Source of the DNA: Archaeoglobi archaeon
GTDB lineage: Archaea; Halobacteriota; Archaeoglobi; Archaeoglobales; Archaeoglobaceae
NCBI GenBank assembly: GCA_029259345.1
Contig: JAPDIX010000034.1
Coordinates: forward strand, 1 to 52,625
Length of the DNA: 52,625 bases
Direction of reading: 5' to 3'
Position numbers and translations under genes: made by a program
Shown here: in pieces, positions 41,831 to 50,243 of the stretch
Position numbering within the stretch: the first letter of the stretch is position 1
Layout of the letters: the number at the start of each line of letters is the position of its first letter
Notes under the pieces: model-generated
Told to the model about the DNA's origin: nothing
Seen by the model: only the letters and a program-made list of their open reading frames with translations
The model's database searches: none

Positions 41831-43486
41831 GTGAAAGATCTTATAATGAAGTATGTGGTTGCTAACGCAGCAAAATACGGAAAGGCGAACGAGAAGGCAG
41901 TATTGGGTAAGGTGATGGCAGAGAACCCTGAACTGAGGAGTAGGGTGAAAGAAGTACTTGAGATGGTCAGAGAGTGCATCGCTGAATTTGAAAGCCTGAG
42001 TGAGGGTGAAAAAGAAGAGTTAATCCAAAAATTCAGTGTTGAAAAGGCTGAAAAGAAAAAGGAGCAGGTTGTAGCTTTACCCCCTCTCGAAAAAGCAGAG
42101 AAGGGAAAGGTCGTGATGCGGTTTGCCCCTAACCCTAACGGCCCACCAACGCTCGGCTCTGCGAGAGGGATAATTGTCAATGGAGAATACGTGAAAATGT
42201 ATGGTGGAAAGTTCATCATCAGATTTGACGATACCGATCCGAGAACGAAGAGACCGATGATTGAGGCGTATGATTGGTATCTTGAAGACATTGAGTGGCT
42301 GGGTTACAAGCCAGATGAGGTTCTCTACGCTTCAAAGAGAATCCCTGTGTATTATGAGTATGCCAAAAAGCTTATTGAGATGGGAAAAGCCTACACGTGC
42401 TTTTGCAGTCAGAAGGAGTTCAAGGTATACAGAGATAATGGTGTTGAGTGCCCTCATCGTGAAATTTCACCCGAAGAAGCTCTCGAAGTGTGGGAGAGGA
42501 TGTTAGATGGTGAATACGAGGAGGGGGAAGTCGTTCTCAGGATCAAGACGGACATGAAACACAAAGACCCTGCGATAAGGGACTGGGTCGCTTTCAGGAT
42601 TATAAGGGAGTCTCACCCTTTGACGGGGGACAGTTTTGTTGTGTATCCAACCCTCGACTTTGAGTCTGCGATTGAAGACCATCTTTGCGGGATTACGCAC
42701 ATAATAAGGGGTAAAGATTTGATAGATTCTGAGAGAAGGCAGAGGTACATCTACCAATACTTTAACTGGGAGTATCCGCTTACCAAGCACTGGGGCAGGG
42801 TGAAAATATTCGAGTTTGGCAAACTTTCAACCTCTTGGCTGAGAAGGGATGTGGAGAGTGGGAAATATGAGGGATGGGACGATCCGAGGTTGCCGACGAT
42901 CAGAGCCTTCAGACGGAGAGGGTTTGAGAGTGAAGCGATCAGAAATTTCTTCATTTCGCTTGGGGTTGGGGAGAATGACGTTTCCATCAGCCTTAAGAAT
43001 CTCTATGCGGAGAACAGGAAGATTATCGACCCTAAGGCTAATCGCTACTTTTTCGTCTGGGATCCTGTCAGGATTGAGATTGAAGGTTTATCCGAGGAAG
43101 TTGAGGTTGAATTACCCCTCAACCCAAATAAAGGGACGATTAGGAGGCTGAGGGGGAAGAATGTAGTTTATGTAACAAGGGATGACTTCGAGAGGCTTAA
43201 AGGAAAGGTAGTGAGGTTGAAGGACTTCTGCAACATCTTGCTTGATAAAAAGGCTGAGTTCAGAGGATTTGAGCTTGATGATGTGAAGAAAGGAAAGAAC
43301 ATAATCCACTGGCTTCCAGATGGGGAAACTCTCCAATGCACGGTTTTGGGAGAGAAAACGTGGGAAGGTATGGTGGAAAAGAACGTTGTGCAGGATGAAG
43401 GGAAGGTTGTGCAGTTTGAAAGATTTGCGTTTTGCAGGATTGAGAAGGCTGGAGAGGAGGTTTTGGCGATTTATACTCACCCGTGA
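41831..43486 (+). CDS. gltX: Glutamyl-tRNA synthetase, archaeal type, with atypical HIGH and KMSKS motifs
   Basis: A 551-residue archaeal/eukaryal-type GluRS with a 90-residue helical N-terminal extension. The catalytic domain begins VMRFAPNPNGPPTLGSARG, where TLGS stands in the HIGH position (usually HIGH or HVGH), and GGKFIIRFDDTDPRTKRP follows. The KMSKS position reads KLSTSWLRRDVESG, with Trp where Lys normally stabilises ATP. The C-terminal half carries the beta-barrel anticodon-binding domains of the GlnRS-like type. It charges tRNA-Glu (and perhaps tRNA-Gln for later amidation). Start is the GTG at 41831; no earlier start fits. Confidence 0.92.
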   Translation: MKDLIMKYVVANAAKYGKANEKAVLGKVMAENPELRSRVKEVLEMVRECIAEFESLSEGEKEELIQKFSVEKAEKKKEQVVALPPLEKAEKGKVVMRFAPNPNGPPTLGSARGIIVNGEYVKMYGGKFIIRFDDTDPRTKRPMIEAYDWYLEDIEWLGYKPDEVLYASKRIPVYYEYAKKLIEMGKAYTCFCSQKEFKVYRDNGVECPHREISPEEALEVWERMLDGEYEEGEVVLRIKTDMKHKDPAIRDWVAFRIIRESHPLTGDSFVVYPTLDFESAIEDHLCGITHIIRGKDLIDSERRQRYIYQYFNWEYPLTKHWGRVKIFEFGKLSTSWLRRDVESGKYEGWDDPRLPTIRAFRRRGFESEAIRNFFISLGVGENDVSISLKNLYAENRKIIDPKANRYFFVWDPVRIEIEGLSEEVEVELPLNPNKGTIRRLRGKNVVYVTRDDFERLKGKVVRLKDFCNILLDKKAEFRGFELDDVKKGKNIIHWLPDGETLQCTVLGEKTWEGMVEKNVVQDEGKVVQFERFAFCRIEKAGEEVLAIYTHP

Positions 43487-43532
43487 TTTTACCAAAATTC
43501 TTAAAAACCTCACAGCCCTAAGCCTTAAAGAA

Positions 43533-43642
43533 GCCCGGGTGGTGTAGTCCGGCCTATCATGCGGGCCTGTCGTGGAGTTGGAGTAGGTAAAATCCAATTC
43601 CGCGGAAAGCCCGCGACTCGGGTTCAAATCCCGGCCCGGGCG
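43533..43642 (+). tRNA. tRNA-Asp (GTC) with a 35-nt intron after position 37
   Basis: The acceptor stem GCCCGGG pairs with CCCGGGC, discriminator G. The anticodon stem CGGGC/GCCCG encloses C-T-GTC-G, then a 35-nt intron (43573-43607), then A. The T-arm is TCGGGTTCAAATCCCGG. Mature length is 75 nt. The intron is at the canonical 37/38 site, where the archaeal splicing endonuclease cleaves a bulge-helix-bulge fold. A TATA-like TCTTAAAAAC lies about 29 nt upstream. No CCA is encoded. Archaeoglobus is known to carry an intron in tRNA-Asp. Confidence 0.92.
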
Positions 43643-43799
43643 TCTTTTCTTCGAGTTCAAAGCCCAAACAACTTTCGAAAAGGGGTCTAAGTTGAAATAC
43701 TGTTTTATGGGTTCTCCACTCCTCCACAGAAAATATTCCACCCTGAATGCAATCCTTTTATATACCGACGAGATGGTGATTAACGCAGCTAACCATCAA

Positions 43800-44432
43800 T
43801 CAGACGAACTTGATCGCCAGCTCTCCAGTTTTATTTCTCGCCATGATGTTAATTATGAGTGGCGTAACGGATTCGAGTAGCGACGAGTTCCTCAATGGAC
43901 CGGCGTCTAAGACCCTGAAACCCATTTTTTCAGCGATCTCGGCAACAATTACCTTTGCTTCATCATCTCCGCACAACGGCAAATCCCAGTCGATCTTTTC
44001 GTTCAAATCGGCAAACCTCGCCGCAGGGACTGAATGGAAAGTTGCGACGACTTTACTGTCGAGAGTTTTCGCGAGCTTTTCAGCTGCTGACCCCTCTGGC
44101 AATCTTACGTACATAAAGACTCCGTTCTCCTTCTTCATCGGAACAAGTGGGGATACGACGATTTTGTTTCTAAGCTCTTCTCTGAGGCTCTCGGCTGTTG
44201 TGAACACATGTTCCCAGGGGATCGTGAAGAAAGCAACATCACAGAGCTTTGCGGCTTCACTGTTCACAGTCCCCTTCACTTCGACTCCTGCTACTTTGGA
44301 ATATTCCTCAGCAAGTCTGAGAGCCTTCTCCTCGCTCCTAGATCCAACGATTACCTCATAGCCGAGCAGCGAGAGCCTTACTGCCAAGCCTTTGCCAAGG
44401 TTACCTGTTCCTCCGAGCAGTGCTATCTTCAT
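43800..44432 (-). CDS. fno: F420H2:NADP+ oxidoreductase
   Basis: A 210-residue F420-dependent NADP reductase. The NADP-binding motif is IALLGGTGNLGKGLAVRL with VIVGSRSEEKA (the Ser-Arg pair that selects NADP), DVAFFTIPWEHVF and KIVVSPLVP form the F420 site region, and VVATFHSVPAARFADLNEKI with DWDLPLCGDDEAK complete the family pattern. It moves hydride between F420 and NADP. Its ATG overlaps the stop of malic enzyme by 4 bp, so NADPH from malate decarboxylation is placed directly next to its conversion to F420H2, the electron donor of the Archaeoglobus respiratory chain. Confidence 0.95.
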   Translation of the reverse strand: MKIALLGGTGNLGKGLAVRLSLLGYEVIVGSRSEEKALRLAEEYSKVAGVEVKGTVNSEAAKLCDVAFFTIPWEHVFTTAESLREELRNKIVVSPLVPMKKENGVFMYVRLPEGSAAEKLAKTLDSKVVATFHSVPAARFADLNEKIDWDLPLCGDDEAKVIVAEIAEKMGFRVLDAGPLRNSSLLESVTPLIINIMARNKTGELAIKFV

Positions 44433-45778
44433 TCCACCACCCGCTCAGCTGGTGGCGGGTTAATGAATCCAAGCTCTTGAAGAGTTTTGATCTTCTCCTG
44501 TGTAGCTGTAATCATCTCCTTAGCACTCTCGTGTATCTCTTCCTCGCTCATCTCAAGTTTCGCTAAACCCATCTCTATTGCTTTCAAAGCCACGGCTGTA
44601 GCTACTTCCGGAAATACGTCGCTTTCAGTCATCTTCGGAATGATGTACTCCTCATTGATCCCCTTTCTCTCCGCATACGCTGCCAAAGCTTTGGCAGCAG
44701 CAATGCACATTTCATCAGTTATCTTCTTAGCCCTAACCGTGAAAATGCCTCTAAAGACAGCTGGGAATACGAGGGAGTTGTTTATCTGGTTCGGGAAGTC
44801 ACTCCTCCCCGTTCCGACTATCCTCGCCCCTGCCTCCTTCGCCTCCCAAGGCCAGATCTCTGGAATGGGATTGGCCTCCGCAAACACTATGGCGTCCCCG
44901 TTCATCTCTGCTACCCACTCCTTCTTAATTACACTTGGTCCGGGTTTGCTTGCTGCTATTACGACATCTACACCCTTCATGGCCTCCGCTATCCCCCCAG
45001 TTTTGCCCTCACCGTTCGTTTCAAGACATAGCTGCCACTTGTACGGGTTCTCACTCTTCTTAGCTTCGAGATCCTTCCTATCCTTGTGCAGAATCCCCTT
45101 GCTGTCGACGACGAACATCTTCTTTGGATCTGCCCCAGCGGCTTTGAGTAGCCTGTATGTCGCAATGTTTGCAGCTCCAGCTCCGATTATAGCTATCTCC
45201 ACATCTGAGAGCTCCTTTCCGACGATTTTTAGAGCATTGTATAAAGCGGCGAGCGAGGCAGTAGCTGTTCCCAGCTGGTCGTCATGCCATACAGGTATGT
45301 CGAGCTCCCTCTGCAACCTTTCGAGGATGTAGAAGCATTTCGGAGTGGAGATGTCTTCGAGGTTTATCCCACCAAAGGTCGGTGATATAGCTTTAACTAT
45401 TTCGACAATTCTATCAGCGTTTTGCTCGGCCAGTACGATCGGGAAAGCGTCGACGCCTCCCAGGTACTTGAAGAGAAGAGCTTTTCCCTCCATAACTGGT
45501 ATAGCGGCCATTGCCCCTATGTTGCCCAAACCAAGAGTTCTTGAACCATCGCTAACTATCGCAACGGTGTTCCACTTGCTTGTGTATTCGTAAACTTTCT
45601 CCTCATTCTCATATATTTCACGGCATGGAGATGCAACTCCTGGAGTGTACCAGATGCTGAAGTCGTCGAGACTCCTTATTGCGCACTTAGGCAGCGTTTC
45701 GATTTTACCTCTGTAGAACTTGTGCCATGCAGCAGCAACCTTTTCGGGCAATCTAGCTTTATCCTCAAGTTCTTTCAT
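44429..45778 (-). CDS. NAD(P)-dependent malic enzyme (oxaloacetate-decarboxylating malate dehydrogenase)
   Basis: A 449-residue short-form malic enzyme. SIWYTPGVASPCREIYENEE holds the catalytic Tyr, VAIVSDGSRTLGLGNIGAMA the phosphate/metal region with VMEGKALLFKYLGGVDAFPI supplying the catalytic Lys, IPVWHDDQLGTATASLAALY the Asp metal ligands, and VEIAIIGAGAANIATYRLL the coenzyme loop. It converts malate to pyruvate, CO2 and NAD(P)H. With fno behind it, NADP is the likely coenzyme; the sequence does not prove this. The promoter is divergent from the TAXI-TRAP transporter, pointing to shared regulation by a C4-dicarboxylate. Confidence 0.92.
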   Translation of the reverse strand: MKELEDKARLPEKVAAAWHKFYRGKIETLPKCAIRSLDDFSIWYTPGVASPCREIYENEEKVYEYTSKWNTVAIVSDGSRTLGLGNIGAMAAIPVMEGKALLFKYLGGVDAFPIVLAEQNADRIVEIVKAISPTFGGINLEDISTPKCFYILERLQRELDIPVWHDDQLGTATASLAALYNALKIVGKELSDVEIAIIGAGAANIATYRLLKAAGADPKKMFVVDSKGILHKDRKDLEAKKSENPYKWQLCLETNGEGKTGGIAEAMKGVDVVIAASKPGPSVIKKEWVAEMNGDAIVFAEANPIPEIWPWEAKEAGARIVGTGRSDFPNQINNSLVFPAVFRGIFTVRAKKITDEMCIAAAKALAAYAERKGINEEYIIPKMTESDVFPEVATAVALKAIEMGLAKLEMSEEEIHESAKEMITATQEKIKTLQELGFINPPPAERVVE

Positions 45779-45800
45779 ACGTTACTTGTCTACTATTGTC

Positions 45801-45824
45801 ATATATAAAAATTTCGTGAAATTT
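45801..45824 (-). promoter_or_regulatory. Malic enzyme promoter with abutting inverted repeat
   Basis: On the minus strand TTTTATATAT (45801-45810) lies about 27 nt before the ATG. AAATTTC-GT-GAAATTT (45809-45824), a perfect 7-bp inverted repeat with a 2-bp spacer, abuts the upstream side of the TATA box, where the BRE is expected. A second TTCGTGAA occurs at 45861-45868. Confidence 0.45.
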
Positions 45825-45887
45825 GTATTATGAGATTAAAATATGTATCAAACATTATAGTTCGTGAATTTTTTTATTATTTTAAGC

Positions 45888-45947
45888 TTTCGAATATTAG
45901 TTCCGAAAATTTTATAGCTGTCTAGATCATCAAAATTAATGAGGTGA
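45888..45947 (+). promoter_or_regulatory. TAXI-TRAP operon promoter with upstream inverted repeat
   Basis: TTTCG-N11-CGAAA (45888-45908) lies directly before the TATA element TTTATAG (45911-45917). The predicted start is near 45940 and a GAGGTGA ribosome binding site (45941-45947) precedes the ATG by 4 nt. The half-site TTTCG resembles that of the repeat at the malic enzyme promoter. Confidence 0.4.
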
Positions 45948-45951
45948 AAGT

Positions 45952-47001
45952 ATGAAAAAAGGCGTTATAGCTGTGCTGGTTGCAGCTACGATCGCTGTTT
46001 TGATTGCGGGCTGCGCAACCCCAGAAGAGGGTACCGGAGGTAAAGAGAAGAAGACCCTCGTTTGGGCCACAGCAGATCCCGGTTCGTACGGATACAGAGT
46101 TATAAGCGGGCTCGTAGATACGATAAAAGCCAATACACCCGAATATGAATTTGCAATAAAGCCATACTCGTCGACGACGGCAGCTATTAAAGGATTTTGT
46201 AAAGGAGAGTCTGACTTCGTATACTCGGCTGATCTTGTATTCCCCAAGCTGTATGGCTTCACTGGACCCTTCGAAGGGTTCAAGCCCGAAGTCAAGCAGA
46301 TGCCTGTCCAGACACTTTGGGCCTACACGATGGAGACATTCCTGCTAATACCAGAGGAGAAGGCAGACGAGATAAAGAGCTGGAGCGATCTAAATGGCAA
46401 GCCTGTTTACTTGACCCCAGCTGGATACATGAACCACCTAAACATATGGAGAGGCCTTAATGCTGTCGGTGTAGAGCCTAACCATGTAGAGGTGGACTCG
46501 AAATTCGTCTGCAAAGCTCTTGAAGAGGGGACGATAGTCGCTACCGCCCTCTACACAACCGCAAGAACATCGCTGCCCACGTGGGGGCAGGAACTCATGG
46601 TCAGCTGTAAAGGCAAGCTAGTCCCGCTCAACCCGAGCCCTGAGGAACTCAAGAAGCTCGAAGAGGCCGGACTGCAGGTGGTTGAAGTCGATGCAAAGAA
46701 GGTCGATCCTGAGATGGAGGGTAAGATCTACGCCATACCATTCTACTTCGGATACCACGGCAGCGTTAAGACCTCTGAAGATGACGTGTACAAGATCCTA
46801 AAGGCACTTGAAGGGAATGCCAATAATCTTCCGAACGTCGATCCAGGTCTCCAACCGCTCGCCGAAGATGTTGCGAAATTCCAGTATCTCGGTGTTAAGT
46901 CAGCGGATCCGAGTTTGGTTCCGATTCACCCAGGCTTAGCGAAGTATCTCAAAGAGAAGGGGCTCTGGGAGGATGAGTGGGATAGTTATATCGCCAAGTA
47001 A
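45952..47001 (+). CDS. TAXI-type TRAP transporter solute-binding lipoprotein
   Basis: A 349-residue receptor. The signal peptide GVIAVLVAATIAVLIAGCAT ends in a lipobox (LIAGC), so it is anchored outside the membrane. TLVWATADPGSYGYRVISGL and FCKGESDFVYSADLVF, and IAKYLKEKGLWEDEWDSY-like end (AKYLKEKGLWEDEWDSYIAK) match TAXI receptors, which feed fused TRAP permeases. Known or suspected ligands of TAXI systems are dicarboxylates such as glutamate, malate and 2-oxoglutarate. Divergence from malic enzyme suggests a C4/C5 dicarboxylate; this is inference. Confidence 0.85.
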   Translation: MKKGVIAVLVAATIAVLIAGCATPEEGTGGKEKKTLVWATADPGSYGYRVISGLVDTIKANTPEYEFAIKPYSSTTAAIKGFCKGESDFVYSADLVFPKLYGFTGPFEGFKPEVKQMPVQTLWAYTMETFLLIPEEKADEIKSWSDLNGKPVYLTPAGYMNHLNIWRGLNAVGVEPNHVEVDSKFVCKALEEGTIVATALYTTARTSLPTWGQELMVSCKGKLVPLNPSPEELKKLEEAGLQVVEVDAKKVDPEMEGKIYAIPFYFGYHGSVKTSEDDVYKILKALEGNANNLPNVDPGLQPLAEDVAKFQYLGVKSADPSLVPIHPGLAKYLKEKGLWEDEWDSYIAK

Positions 47002-47009
47002 ATTCTAAA

Positions 47010-47021
47010 TTTTTTTATTTT
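47010..47021 (+). terminator. T-rich tract between receptor and permease genes
   Basis: TTTTTTTATTTT follows the receptor stop within 10 bp and precedes the GGAGGG ribosome binding site of the permease gene. Archaeal termination uses such T-tracts, so partial termination here could give more receptor than permease mRNA. Confidence 0.3.
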
Positions 47022-47032
47022 GGAGGGATTGG

Positions 47033-49009
47033 ATGGAAGAGGAGGCTAAAAACAATAAACTCATTTCTGTCACACTTTTCATATTCTGTCTGGCTTATTT
47101 TGCTGGTGCAGTCTTCTATTATCTTACAGGATACATGGGAGCGATGTTTTGGGTTCTCGCCCTCGTTCCCTTAGCTTACATAATTTACGTTTTAGAGAGG
47201 TTAAAACACGGTACACTTTATCCGAAACTCGGAAAACTTCAATACGTAGTTGGTATATTCTATATAGGTTTATGCGTGTTTATTGCTATATATTTACCAA
47301 TGAATTATATGAATGTAATATATTATAGAGCTGGCTCATATACTTTTCTCGACAAGACCATAGGTTCCGTTCTCTTGCTCCTAATGTTAGAATATGCGAG
47401 AAAAGAGCACAAAGTATTGTTCGGGTTAACGATACTTTTAATTGTTTATTGCTTATTTGGGGAGTATTTCCCCGGTCCTCTCCGCAGTCCTGGGATCTCG
47501 CTTGAAAGAATTGTTACCTCATCGACCGTTGAAGTCAAGCTTGGAATGTTCGGAACTTATGCCCAGGTTGGGGTCGGCATAATCGGCGCCTTTTTACTTC
47601 TGATGGGAGTTGCGAGGGGTTTCAAGGTGGAGAGGTCGCTGATAAAAACAATCATCGGTACTTTTGGGAAGAAGCAAACACTTGTTCCTCAAACTGCCGT
47701 TCTTAGCTCAATGGGCGTCGCAATGTGCACAGGTTCAGGAGCAGCAGACTCTGCCCTCGTAGGACAGTTCACGATACCGGCCATGAGAAGAGCCGGCTTC
47801 CCGGCATTATACGCAGCGGCTACTGAAGGAAGTGCAGCTCTTGGTGGCCTGGTGATGCCGCCAGTTATGGCAATAGCAGCCTTTATAATGGCTGAATTCT
47901 TAGGTGTGAGTTATTTCGAAGTTGTAGTTCGTGGCTTCGTTTTGGCCTTCATATACTACATCTCCATAGCTTTAACAGTATACTTGCTGACGCTCCAATA
48001 CATCAAACCGGGTAAAACATCGTCTGATGGGTTAGTTTCCCAGATCGGGAAGGTAACGATGCTCGACAAGCTCAACACAGCCACGTTCTTCTTTGGCCTC
48101 CTTTTCCTCATTTACTTAATGGGTGGCCTCTGGTGGCCGGAGATAAGAGCTGCTCTTACGACTGTCTTCATATTCATTATAATAGCCTCAATACTCCGGC
48201 TAATATTCCACAATAACTATTCACTCAAAGAGCGGGTCAGGGATCTCGTTAGCTGTTTGAAAGACTCTATAGAGAGTTATCCTATCCTGGTGGCAGACAT
48301 TCTGTTGCTCCTCGCAGTCCTTGGTATTCTAATAAACCTCTTCACCGTCAGTGGGTGGCTGCTTAAGCTAGGAATGATGCTGATGGATGTCGGAAGGGAT
48401 AATATATTCAGCCTAATCTCCATAGGCTTCCTATTTGCATTCTTCCTCGGGTTCGGACTTCCGCCGTCGGCAGTGTACATTCTCACAGCTGTACTCGTTG
48501 CACCCTACTTCACGTTCTTCGGAATCAATCCATGGGTAGCCCACTTTTTCGTATTCCTTGCCGCAGCTATCTCGGAGTTTACACCACCCGTAGCTTTGAT
48601 AGCAGCTGTGACATCCAGAATAGCCGAAACACCATTCGCGAAGACGGCGTTTTACACTCAGAAGTGGATAATTCCAATATATCTTCTGATCTTCGTTGTC
48701 TTCAGCTGGCCAGATCTCGTTGTTAAGCCGGGGGCTCAAATGCTTGTAGCGTTCGGAATCGTACTCATTGGGTGCTTAACGGTAACTCTCGGATCTTTCG
48801 GCAAGTTCAGCGACAACAGGGTTATGGATTTACTCACAAGATGTGGGCTAATCGCGCTTGGTTTGGTCGTCCTCTATCACCCGGAAAAGACAATATCGAC
48901 GACGTTAGCACCGGTACTTCTGATTGTAACTGTATTCGGCATTAAACGAACTCAAAAAATTTCCCTACATCTCCAAAAGGGAAAGGTAAATACAAGCGAC
49001 AGTGGCTAA
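47033..49009 (+). CDS. TRAP transporter fused permease (DctQ/DctM fusion)
   Basis: A 658-residue membrane protein of the TRAP-fused family. The N-terminal part (residues 1-150, about four helices) corresponds to the small DctQ subunit; the rest has about 14 helices and is DctM-like, with TVEVKLGMFGTYAQVGVGII, MGVAMCTGSGAADSALVGQF, EGSAALGGLVMPPVMAIAAF and FTPPVALIAAVTSRIAETPF, which are the paired hairpin motifs of the transport domain. TRAP systems are sodium-ion-gradient driven secondary transporters. It follows its receptor gene by 30 bp. Confidence 0.9.
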   Translation: MEEEAKNNKLISVTLFIFCLAYFAGAVFYYLTGYMGAMFWVLALVPLAYIIYVLERLKHGTLYPKLGKLQYVVGIFYIGLCVFIAIYLPMNYMNVIYYRAGSYTFLDKTIGSVLLLLMLEYARKEHKVLFGLTILLIVYCLFGEYFPGPLRSPGISLERIVTSSTVEVKLGMFGTYAQVGVGIIGAFLLLMGVARGFKVERSLIKTIIGTFGKKQTLVPQTAVLSSMGVAMCTGSGAADSALVGQFTIPAMRRAGFPALYAAATEGSAALGGLVMPPVMAIAAFIMAEFLGVSYFEVVVRGFVLAFIYYISIALTVYLLTLQYIKPGKTSSDGLVSQIGKVTMLDKLNTATFFFGLLFLIYLMGGLWWPEIRAALTTVFIFIIIASILRLIFHNNYSLKERVRDLVSCLKDSIESYPILVADILLLLAVLGILINLFTVSGWLLKLGMMLMDVGRDNIFSLISIGFLFAFFLGFGLPPSAVYILTAVLVAPYFTFFGINPWVAHFFVFLAAAISEFTPPVALIAAVTSRIAETPFAKTAFYTQKWIIPIYLLIFVVFSWPDLVVKPGAQMLVAFGIVLIGCLTVTLGSFGKFSDNRVMDLLTRCGLIALGLVVLYHPEKTISTTLAPVLLIVTVFGIKRTQKISLHLQKGKVNTSDSG

Positions 49010-49017
49010 AGATATCC

Positions 49018-49998
49018 ATGATGATCGGAAAAGGCATGATACAGATAGAAATTCTGAAAACTCTGGCAGATACTGGTAAGCCACTTAGCTGTCGAGAGAT
49101 AACTAAAATTCTCAATAAGAAGGGAATCAATGTTAGCGAGAGAACGGTCAGGAAATACGTCACGAACTTAATGAGGAAGGATTGCATTAAGATGGGTTCC
49201 TCCAAAGCAACGATTACGGAGCAGGGAATGGAAACACTTAAGCGCGCTACGGTGTTCGAGAGGCTTGGAGAGTTTAGAGACCTCGTTGAATATAACATGT
49301 TCAACTCAACCTTTAGTTTATATACCTTAGACGGTACTGTTCCAACAAATCTGGCAATTGTGGACAAAGATAAAATCGATAAATGCCTGGAACTTATGAA
49401 AACCATCGCTGACGCAAACCTAACAACTTCGAGGCTGATTATGGTAGTAGATGAAGAAGAGACTCTAGACATAATTGAAGTCCCGAAGGGAAAGATGGCT
49501 ATAGGGGCAATATCAAGCACAATCTATAACGTAATAATGCTGAATATCGGGATCGTTCTCGGTAGCGAGTTTGCTGGATTACTCAAATATGAAAACTCGA
49601 AGCCGGTAGGTTTTACGGAGATGATCAACTACAGCGGAACGACAATAAGTCCGGGATTGTTGTTTATCAGGGGTGGCTACACGTCGCTTTACGAAGTCGC
49701 GAGGACCGGTAATGGATATGTTGTTACGGCTGTCAAGAGTTTCAGTGAGTATGCGTATGAGTTCGTAGAAAGAGAAGTTATGCTCGCAAACGCCCGAGGG
49801 ATAACAGGGGTGTTAACAATTTCATCGCCGATGGATAACAAGCTAAACTTGCCCGTCTACAAAAAAGCACTGCTGATAGTCCTCGCTGGTGTGAATAGTC
49901 TCGCACCCCTTTATGAAAAAGGGTTGAACCCAGAGCTTAAAATCAACGAGATTCTCCTTGATTTCAAAGAATTTAAAGATATTGATAGATTAATTTAA
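49018..49998 (+). CDS. NrpR-like transcriptional regulator (winged helix plus one DUF128/NRD domain)
   Basis: A 326-residue regulator. Residues 5-75 form a winged helix-turn-helix (LSCREITKILNKKGINVSER then TVRKYVTNLM). The rest is a single DUF128/NRD effector domain: GTVPTNLAIVDKDKI, TLDIIEVPKGKMAIGAISST, GTTISPGLLFIRGGYTSLYE and ARGITGVLTISSPMDNK. NrpR of methanogens represses nitrogen genes and is released by 2-oxoglutarate. Here only one NRD is present and the gene sits 8 bp behind a TRAP permease, so control of dicarboxylate uptake in response to a 2-oxo acid is a reasonable guess. Confidence 0.8.
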   Translation: MMIGKGMIQIEILKTLADTGKPLSCREITKILNKKGINVSERTVRKYVTNLMRKDCIKMGSSKATITEQGMETLKRATVFERLGEFRDLVEYNMFNSTFSLYTLDGTVPTNLAIVDKDKIDKCLELMKTIADANLTTSRLIMVVDEEETLDIIEVPKGKMAIGAISSTIYNVIMLNIGIVLGSEFAGLLKYENSKPVGFTEMINYSGTTISPGLLFIRGGYTSLYEVARTGNGYVVTAVKSFSEYAYEFVEREVMLANARGITGVLTISSPMDNKLNLPVYKKALLIVLAGVNSLAPLYEKGLNPELKINEILLDFKEFKDIDRLI

Positions 49999-50243
49999 CA
50001 ATACTATTGGTGCTAATTATAATTAGGACATGCTCCTCTAAGCGCTTTATTCAAAATACTCTTTTTCTCGTCATCTTCAAATAATTTTCCAATCAATTAA
50101 CTCCTGTGAAACTCATGAAATGCGGTTGCTTATGCTCCTCTCAAATAGGAGTGCCAACAACGAGAAGATGGTAAATAATAAAGGAAGGAGAGAAGACACA
50201 GCATACAACAATTTTTTAAGGAATTCTTACTTTATTATACTGT

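Noticed and set aside
43112-43741. 209-aa minus-strand ORF opposite the end of gltX and tRNA-Asp
   Set aside because: It runs antisense to a well-supported gene and through a tRNA; the protein has no recognisable motif and low-complexity composition.
43692-43880. 62-aa ORF in the gap between tRNA-Asp and fno
   Set aside because: It overlaps the end of fno in antisense, has no ribosome binding site and no recognisable sequence. I see nothing else in 43643-43799.
44487-45332. 281-aa plus-strand ORF opposite malic enzyme
   Set aside because: Antisense frame to malic enzyme, which has all catalytic motifs.
49999-50243. CTCCT/AGGAG hairpin and scattered short repeats in the 245-bp gap
   Set aside because: The stem is only 5 bp with a 7-nt loop and no T-run; repeats do not form an array. 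Nothing else is recognisable in this gap.
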